From: Scatophagus argus
Lineage: Eukaryota; Chordata; Actinopteri; Scatophagidae
Assembly: GCF_020382885.2 (NCBI RefSeq)
Contig: NC_058497.1
Span: 17,910,330-17,974,329 of the forward strand
Direction: 5' to 3'
Length of the DNA stretch: 64,000 nt
Below the pieces are notes generated by a model. The model made no database searches. It saw nothing but the letters and a program-made list of their open reading frames with translations, and was not told where the DNA came from. Shown here piece after piece: positions 56,339-64,000 of this stretch. Both the position numbers and the translations under genes were made by a program. The first letter of the stretch is position 1; every line of letters begins with the position of its first letter.

Positions 56339-59151
56339 TACTTCATCAGTACTCTAATCCTTTTGTGCTCTATTCTCTCAGGTCCGTGCTATGATTCAGA
56401 TTCTAAAACACTTTGGCTGGACTTGGGTAGGTCTGTTGATCAGTGATGATGACTATGGACTTCACGCTGCCCGATCCTTCCAAGCTGACCTGGCTCAGTC
56501 TCATGTAGCTTGCCTGGCTTATTTGGAGGTTTTACCTTGGGACAATGACCAAGATGAAATTAGAAGGATTGTGGATGTGATGAAGAAATCGACAGCTCGT
56601 GTGGTCATTGTGTTTGCACATCAGAAGCACATGATTAACATCATGGATGAGGTTTTTGCATGAAACGAAATTTTATTATTGCTCTTTATAGTGATATATT
56701 CAACATTTTGTTTGAAATGCTAAAGCTACAAGATGACATTGGCCTGTGACACACTTATGTAATTAAATTAGTCACATATTCTATTTGGTGAAGGCCCTGT
56801 TAGCAGAGTTTTAGAGTGAAATCAGATGTTAAGACAATTGTTGCCAAAATCCATTTATGATGATATGCATAACCTTGCTCATAAATTGTTTAAAACATTT
56901 GATTGAATGCGCAGGTGGTGAGGCAGAATGTGACAGGTCTGCAGTGGTTGGCCACTGAAGCTTGGACAGCAGCTACTGTGCTCCACACTCCCCACTTCAT
57001 GCCATACCTGGCTGGCACACTGGGTATCGCCATCCGTCGAGGAGAAATCCCAGGCCTCAGGGAATTCCTCTTACAAACACATCCTGACCTACATCATAAC
57101 AACAACTATGGAAACAGCATGGTGAGCATTTAACTGTACAATCTGATCTAGAAACTGAAGCAAAAATACAATAATTTACATCACATTATTTTGAATATAT
57201 TTCAGATCAACCAGTTTTGGGAATACACATTTCAGTGTAGATTTGCACCACCTCCAGCAGACTGGGTAGATGCTGGGGGAGCATTGTGCACTGGACAAGA
57301 AGATCTGGAAAATGTGGAGAATGATTTCTTGGATGTTTCAGACCTCAGGTCAGAGTACAATATCTACAAGGCTGTGTATGCACTGGCATATGCCCTTGAT
57401 GACATGCTGCGTTGTGTGCCAGGCAGAGGGCCTTTCAGAGGACACAGCTGTGGCAGTTTGAAAGGACTGGAGCCATGGCAGGTATGATATCAGATTACAT
57501 GCCACCTGTTTATCTGGTGAAATCATGTTGTTGAATATTTCTTACATAAGGCATCTTCATGTTGATAAGGCATCTTCACTGTCTTCATATGTGCAGTATG
57601 CATTTTGATCACTGAATACTAAGTACTGCTGTGTACACTGTAGTCATATACATTATACATTGTATGATTCTGTTCTAATATTTCCTCTTTTGTTTTACTC
57701 TAACCTTTTATCTGATATTCACACAGCTGGTGTATTATTTGGAAAAGGTCAACTTCACCACATCATTTGGTGATCAAGTAACATTTGATGAGAATGGTGA
57801 TGTCTTGCCAATATATGATATCATGAATTGGCTGTGGCTCCCAGATGGAACAACAAAACTTCAGAATGTGGGTGAGGTTAAGAAGTCAGCCTTCAAAGGT
57901 GAAGAACTCACAATTGATGCACACAAAATCTTCTGGAACTCTGAATCAAAAAAGGTTTCCTCTGAATTTTCAGACAGTTTTTTTAAATAATATCACTGTC
58001 AGTTAATGTGGATGATTACAATATTATGTTTTCACCAATAGCCACCCCGGTCAGTGTGCAGTGAGAGCTGTCCTCCAGGTACCCGCATGGCCAGAAAGAA
58101 AGGGGAACCTGTGTGCTGCTTTGACTGCATCCCTTGTTCTGAGGGAAAGATCAGCAATGAGACTGGTTAGCATACAGTTTTAAACACTGAAGTTTAAAAA
58201 TATAATATAAACATGTATCTCAACACTGTTCCTCTTTTCGCAGATTCATTGGAGTGCACCAGTTGTCCAGAGGACTTCTGGCCCAGCCTCCAGCGTGACC
58301 ACTGTGTTCCCAAGGAAACAGAGTTCCTCTCCTTCCATGAACCTCTGGGTATCTGCTTGACAGCTGCTGCGTTGCTGGGCACCTGTATGTGTGCTGTTGT
58401 CCTGGGCATTTTCATCTGTCATCGGAGAACACCTATAGTACGCGCCAACAATTCAGAACTGAGTTTTCAGTTATTGCTGTCACTTAAGTTATGTTTCATG
58501 TGTTCACTGCTGTTTATCGGTCGTCCCAGACTGTGGACATGCCAGCTGAGACATGCAGCATTTGGGATCAGTTTTGTGCTTTCCATCTCATGTATCCTGG
58601 TGAAAACCATGGTGGTCCTGGCTGTGTTCAAGGCCTCCAAGCCAGGAGGTGGAGCCAGTCTGAAGTGGTTTGGTGCTGTGCAACAGAGAGGGACAGTCAT
58701 GGTTCTTACTTCTATTCAGGCAGCAATCTGCACTGCCTGGATTGTATCTGCCTCACCAGTTCCTCATAAAAACACTCAATACTACAATGATGAGATTGTT
58801 TATGAGTGTGTTGTTGGGTCCACCATTGGTTTTGCAGTTTTACTGAGCTATATTGGCTTCCTGGCCATCCTCAGTTTTCTGATTGCATTTATAGCAAGGA
58901 ACCTTCCAGATAGTTTCAATGAGGCCAAACTCATCACTTTCAGCATGCTGATCTTCTGTGCTGTGTGGGTGGCCTTTGTCCCTGCTTATGTCAGCTCACC
59001 AGGCAAATATGCAGATGCAGTGGAGGTATTTGCCATCCTGGCCTCCAGTTTTGGCCTCCTGGTAGCACTGTTTGGACCCAAATGTTACATAATCCTGCTG
59101 AAACCAGAGAGAAACACAAAGAAAGCCATCATGGGTCGAGGTATTCAATAA
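55075..59151 (+). CDS. R9: OlfC/V2R-like family C receptor, complete, 879 residues
   Basis: Exons: 55075-55319, 55554-55848, 56002-56088, 56382-56651, 56915-57121, 57206-57481, 57727-57954, 58042-58165, 58244-59151. The tail ends GRGIQ and a TAA that overlaps an AATAAA. Intron 2 (153 bases) has no stop and is a multiple of three, so exons 2 and 3 form one open frame. Exon 2 ends in TTG (RVPL) where others end RVPM. Private residues: [83 protein letters not shown] and LLSYIGF. Exon 4 ends at a very weak donor (GTTTTT), and the exon 5 acceptor lies in replaced intron sequence. Intron 6 is only 245 bases. An in-frame ATG at 54967 lies inside the promoter cassette and is not conserved. Ligand unknown. 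Confidence 0.92.
56307..56333. repeat. Poly(A) run in R9 intron 3
   Basis: About 27 A between GTTTTTGT and GAGAATACTTC, at the place where the other genes read AGCAGGTTTT then GAAAGAATATTTCAG. Confidence 0.85.
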
Positions 59152-59156
59152 ATAAA
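59147..59156 (+). promoter_or_regulatory. Candidate poly(A) signals at the R9 stop
   Basis: ATTCAATAAATAAAAGC contains two overlapping AATAAA hexamers (59147-59152 and 59151-59156), the first spanning the TAA stop. The conserved site further down reads TTTGAAAAAAGATCATCTG and no longer has the hexamer. Confidence 0.4.
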
Positions 59157-60597
59157 AGCTGCACTTAATTTTGTTTAACACAATGAATCCTTTCACTTGA
59201 AGCAACACAAGAATATAAGCAGTTAAAAGTGGCAGAAATGTTAACATGCTGAAAAAGCTGAGCTGATGCTGAACAAATGTGCTTCAATATGAAATTTCTG
59301 TGTTTTTTTACCTCCATAAACACCTGACTGAGCACATGATTAAAATACATTTCACTTTCTTTGAAAAAAGATCATCTGTTCTCATTTGATATCATTATGT
59401 GCATTTATTTGTGACTTGTCTTGATATGATGTGGATATGCTCTGTTTTTATTACAGTTTCCATCATCAAATGTCACAAAGTGTGACATCATGTCTCCGTC
59501 TGTCCCTCCAGTTACATTGCCCCTTTCCCAGGCTATTTCTATTGCTGCCACTCTCCACCTGCCCATCAGTTCCCCTCAGACAGTTCATGTCCTTCTTGGT
59601 CACCTTATTTTAATCAACACACTCAATTCACCTGGTCTGCTCAGCCCTTTCCGGATTCGTGAATCAAGAACCAGGTTTCTTAATATCACTTCAGGATGTG
59701 GGGTCCTGAGGTTGTGCAAGAAGTGGTCTTTTGCAAGTGGAAGTCTCATACCCACACCTTCCTGAGCACATTATTTTAGCTCAGCCTATGGTCTGACCTC
59801 ACACCCTTCCCACTGTCCTTGGCTGTGGGTTACAACCAAATACTAAAAGACTGACACCCAGAAACATCCCCTACAAGGCATATATTTTACCTTCTACCTT
59901 TACAAGCCTTCCAGGACCTGCTGCTGAGAAGCAGTTCGTGGTGATGTGCAGGATTTAGTGTCTGCGAAACAATGTGTCCAGTCTGATGGTCAAAAGCTGC
60001 ACTTTGGTCTTTTCAGACAAAAGAACCTTCTTCCAGTTGACCTTGCCTCTGGGCAAACTTCAGTCGAGATTTATTTTGAGCTTTCTTCACCAGTAGTTTT
60101 CCCCCAAAAGGTTTTGACTGGTGGAGAACCCAGGCAAAAGTTAAAACAGAGTAAAGTTTTCCTGCATGGAAGAGAAAAGTTTTATGTGTAACTGCTAAGT
60201 GTGAATGAACAAATCTCAGTTACCTTGTGTATTGTCACAATTGATTTACTTGTTTAAAATCTTTCTTTTTGATAAGCACCAACTAGGGGCCGATTTCTCC
60301 TTTTGTGTGTTGAATTTCATATACTTATATACTGAATTATACTGAGTACAGGTTTTTTTTCTGAGACCCACACTTATTTTAACAGATTTTAAACTCTGAG
60401 TGAATCTATAAAAACTTGTATTTTAAACAAAATGCAAGCATCTACAATTTAACATATCAGATATGTTAGACCACTCAATGTGACATTCGAAACATAAAAT
60501 TATCATACAATACTGTAATTAATATAATGCACATTTTACAAGAACACATCATAACGGCCAACCAGACCTTCAATTTGGCAAAATGGCTGTTAAACAA
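59152..60597. other. Spacer R9-R10
   Basis: Contains the C/T-rich flank (about 59480-59760, with TGTGCAAGAAGTGGTCTTTT shared with the R3-R4 spacer), unique text with no recognised element (59760-60190), a trace of the end of block A (about 60200-60300) and the conserved flank of R10. No gene is seen. Confidence 0.65.
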
Positions 60598-60656
60598 TTT
60601 TAGGCCCTGCCCCTAGTTGTGCTTATGCCCTGGTGGGTGGTGTTGAAGATTAAAAG
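60598..60656 (+). promoter_or_regulatory. Conserved promoter cassette of R10
   Basis: TTTTAGGCCCTGCCCCTAG, then TTGTGCTTATGCCCTGG, TGGGTGGTGTTGAAG and ATTAAAAG at 60649-60656, 77 bases before the start codon. Confidence 0.65.
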
Positions 60657-60733
60657 ATGCAAGTCAACAGAAAGGGTACGACATACCAGGGAGACTGACT
60701 GGACTCACAAAAGGGGTAAACAAGAGGAAAGTC

Positions 60734-63700
60734 ATGTGGGCATTTTTAGAATTCAACTTGCTCTTGCTTATGTGTTTCATGTGGTTGCATCCCTCCTTTT
60801 CTTATGCTGAGTCCTCCACCCTTACTTCCTCCTCCTGCCAGTTACATCAACATTTTCATTCAAATGGGATGCATAAGACTGGAGATTTGGTTCTAGGTGG
60901 GCTGTTCCTGATCCACTTCTTTACTGTTTTTCCTGACATGTCTTTTACATCAGAACCACAACAGCCCACCTGTCATGGGTGAGTCTGTCAGGACAGCAAA
61001 AAGCAGAAACTGTGGAAAATCAATCCATTTATCCACATGTATTTGAAAGAATTAGATTGTGCATTAAATCTATTATATTTTAAATACACTGTTTATTTTG
61101 TAATGTTTATGAATTCAGCTATCATACATTATTTCAAAATCTTTAGTTGTGTCACATGTACACGTTGGCTGATTTAGTGTATGTTGTATTTGTCACTAGT
61201 AACCAGCTGTATTTTTTTGTGTTAGTTTTGATCTTATAGGATTTAGACGGGCACAGACCATGGCCTTTGCTATCGATGAGATCAACAGAAACTCCAACCT
61301 GCTACCTAATGTGACTCTGGGATACAGTCTTTATGATAATTGTGCTAATCTAGAGATTGGATTTCGTGCAGCATTGTCCTTAGTCAGTGGACAAGAGGAG
61401 CAGTTTATCTTAGATGAGACTTGTGTTGGAACCCCTCCAGTAGTGGGGATTGTGGGTGATGCTTCTTCTACTCGTTCTATTGCCATCTCCAGTGTCTTAG
61501 GCTTGTACAGAGTACCTATGGTAAGTTTTTCACATTACCTTTTCCGGACAGTTTTGCATCATTTTGATTTAAATTCAAATTTAATATCAATTGTAAACTC
61601 TAAAAAGTTGAAAGAGCTTGTAGTACTTCATATACAGTGTGTCTCTTTCACAGGTGAGTTATTTTGCCACATGTTCCTGTTTGAGTGACCGGCAAAAGTT
61701 TCCATCCTTCTTCAGGACAATACCAAGTGATGCTTTCCAGGTGACCAAATATCAGCAAAATGAAAATGCAATTAAAAAAGCATGTCAACTTGTGTAACTC
61801 TGCTCACATTTTTGTCACTGATTTGCCTTTCATTAAAAGAAAGCTGAAAGGCAATAATTAAAAGTCTACTCAAAGTCTATTTTTCAACCTGTTCAGCATG
61901 CTTTCCATTGAAAGAATATTTCAGCCTGTACTCTAATTCTTTCACTCTGTATTCTCTCAGGTGCGTGCGATGATTCAGATTCTAAACCACTTTGGCTGGA
62001 CTTGGGTTGGCCTGTTGATCAGTGATGATGACTATGGACTTCATGCTGCCCGATCCTTCCAATCTGACCTGGTTCAGTCTGGTAGAGGTTGTCTGGCCTA
62101 TGTGGAGGTTTTACCTTGGGACAATGACCAAGATGAATTAAGAAGGATTGTGGATGTAATGAAGAAATCGACAGCTCGTGTGGTCATTTTGTTTGCAAAT
62201 GAGGGTCACATGAGTAACCTCATGGAAGAGGTTGGGCATGAAATAAACTTTTTTATAACTGAATATAGTGATAAAATTAATCTTTTATTTATCACACTAA
62301 TAGCTTAAAATTACAATGAGATCTTGTCCTGTTAAAATATATTTATTTGGTACTCATAGCTGTTAGTTTTAGAATGGCAAAAGTTCATTCATTCACATTC
62401 CACAGACCTGTAATTATGATAAGTATAATGTTACTCATATCTTCTGGAAAACATTGGATTCCATCCATTAATGAATGAGGAGGAAAGATAACTGTGTAAA
62501 CTGCACATAATTCAGAGGACTAGACACAACTTTAGTGGCATGAGAGTGTGAATTTCTATATTTATTATAATGCACAGGTGGCGAGGCAGAATGTGACAGG
62601 CCTGCAGTGGATGGCCAGTGAAGCTTGGACAGCAGCTACTGCGCTCCACACTCCTCACCTCACGCCATACCTGGCTGGCACACTGGGTATCGCCATCCGC
62701 CGAGGAGAAATCCCAGGCCTCAGAGAATTCCTCTTACAAACACGTCCTGACCTACACAACAACAACAGCTATGGAAACAGCATGGTGAGAGTTTAATCAT
62801 GCAGTCTGATCTAGACATTACATGACTAATGTAATTTTGTCTAAAACAATACTTTGAATATATTTCAGATCAACCAGTTTTGGGAATACACATTTCAATG
62901 TAGATTTGCACCACCTCCAGCAGACTGGGTAGATGCTGGGGAAGCATTATGCACTGGACAAGAAGATCTGGAAAGTGTGGAGACTGAGCTCATGGATGTT
63001 TCAGACCTCAGTTCAGAGTACAATGTGTACAAGGCTGTGTATGCACTGGCATATGCTCTCGATGACATGCTGCGCTGTGTGCCAGGCAGAGGGCCTTTCA
63101 GAGGACACAGCTGTGGCAGTTTGAAAGGACTGGAGCCATGGCAGGTATGATACCACTATGCATGCCACCTGTTTATATGGCTAAATCCTGGTGGCAATTG
63201 TTTCATGCATTATAATATTTAGAGTGTAGGACCGGACTCTATCCTCTTAGTAAACTGTGTGTTGCAATTTGATCTGATTTCTCATTTCAGTTTTCCAGTT
63301 GTTGTGAGGATTATTTACGCTTACGTACATAAGAAAAAAAAGATTGAATGGATAAAAACCTTTGTGCTGATTTTTGAGTTGAAAAATAAATTATTCTGTG
63401 CTTATATGTTTCACATCTTCATATTGCAAAAGCATAGAGCAAGGTAAAGAGTCATGGTTTTAAATGGCAGGAACGTTTCTAAACTGGAGCTGTGATCCAC
63501 AATCCTTATTTCAGACATACAGCATAATGTGACCTCTTTAATGTCTTCATAGTTCATAAGCGCAGGATGCATTCTGATGACTTAGTGTTGTACTGTTGTA
63601 TTCATTGTAGTCATGCATACATTATACATTGTATGTTGTATAATTCTCTTTGGTTTTTCTCTATCCATTATTCTGATATTCACATAGCTGGTGTATTATT

Positions 63701-63915
63701 TAGATAAGGTCAACTTCACCACATCATTTGGTGATCAAGTGACATTTGATGAGAATGGTGATGCCTTACCAATATATGATATCATGAACTGGCTGTGGCT
63801 CCCTGATGGAACCACTAAACTTCAGAATGTGGGTGAGGTTAAGAAGTCAGCCTTCAAAGGTGAAGAACTCACAATTGATGCACACAAAATCTTCTGGAAC
63901 TTTGAATCAAAAAAG
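60734..63915 (+). CDS. R10: OlfC/V2R-like family C receptor, 5' part (exons 1-7, 536 residues)
   Basis: Exons: 60734-60978, 61226-61520, 61654-61740, 61961-62230, 62578-62784, 62869-63144, 63688-63915. The open frame covers the signal peptide and the whole ligand domain. The linker exon and the seven-helix exon lie beyond the right edge; intron 7 starts at 63916 with GTTACT. Private residues: [14 protein letters not shown] in exon 1; NCANLEIGF and VGDASSTRS in exon 2; [12 protein letters not shown] in exon 4 (others have HE before the pocket-rim segment); VARQNVTG in exon 5 where all others have [17 protein letters not shown] in exon 6. PADWVDAG and SLKGLEPWQ are shared with R9. It carries STRS like R1-R5, so it is not simply the next member of the R6-R9 group. 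Confidence 0.92.
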
Positions 63916-64000
63916 GTTACTAATGATTTTTAAGACACCCATGTTGTATTCCATTGATAGCTGATTATAACATTGAAAGAAATGTAGAATAATTTTCAAT
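63916..64000 (+). other. Start of R10 intron 7
   Basis: From the donor GTTACT to the window edge. No acceptor or exon 8 ([10 protein letters not shown] in the sister genes) is reached. Confidence 0.85.

Noticed and set aside
1-64000. CRISPR array, operon, prophage or other prokaryotic systems, and tRNA or rRNA genes
   Set aside because: The sequence is plainly vertebrate with spliced genes. Repeats are microsatellites or gene units, and the only tRNA-like motif is the B box of a SINE.

Overview
The window is vertebrate, almost certainly teleost fish, nuclear DNA. It holds a head-to-tail array of family C G-protein-coupled receptors of the V2R/OlfC (vomeronasal type 2, calcium-sensing-receptor-like) olfactory class, all on the + strand. 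Split genes with GT-AG introns, AT-rich spacers, fish-type L2-like LINE tails, tRNA-related SINE pieces and many microsatellites support this.

Layout: the last 68 coding bases of one receptor (R0); nine complete receptors R1 to R9 (1599-6470, 8260-13151, 13986-19044, 20695-25576, 27631-32591, 34057-38872, 42365-47174, 48987-53511, 55075-59151); and the first seven exons of R10 (60734-63915), which runs off the right edge. Start codons are 5.7 to 8.3 kb apart. Each complete gene has nine coding exons and 879-883 codons. The exons encode a signal peptide, a Venus-flytrap ligand domain (exons 1-7), a nine-cysteine linker (exon 8 and the start of exon 9) and seven helices (exon 9). None of the nine has a stop or frameshift inside the joined exons, so the array looks intact. 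No other protein gene was found.

Every gene from R1 to R10 is preceded by the same cassette of about 59 bases ending in an ATTAAAAG-like box, 70-80 bases before the start codon. The spacers are also homologous from unit to unit, so the repeating unit is gene plus spacer. Differences between spacers come from deletions, SINE and LINE insertions and microsatellites. R6, R7 and R8 are the youngest group; R2/R3 and R4/R5 share private intron features.

The most unusual features are structural. The 840-base exon that is single in the usual six-exon V2R/CaSR layout is here split into four phase-0 exons in all ten readable genes. In all ten, the first of these exons opens with a donor-like GTGAGT directly after the acceptor AG. 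Several local rearrangements (duplicated intron blocks, a relic exon start, a template-switch hairpin, SINE replacement of the poly(A) region) record how the array exchanged sequence. All genes presumably encode chemoreceptors for amino-acid-like or related ligands, one or a few per olfactory neuron; the individual ligands cannot be read from the sequence.
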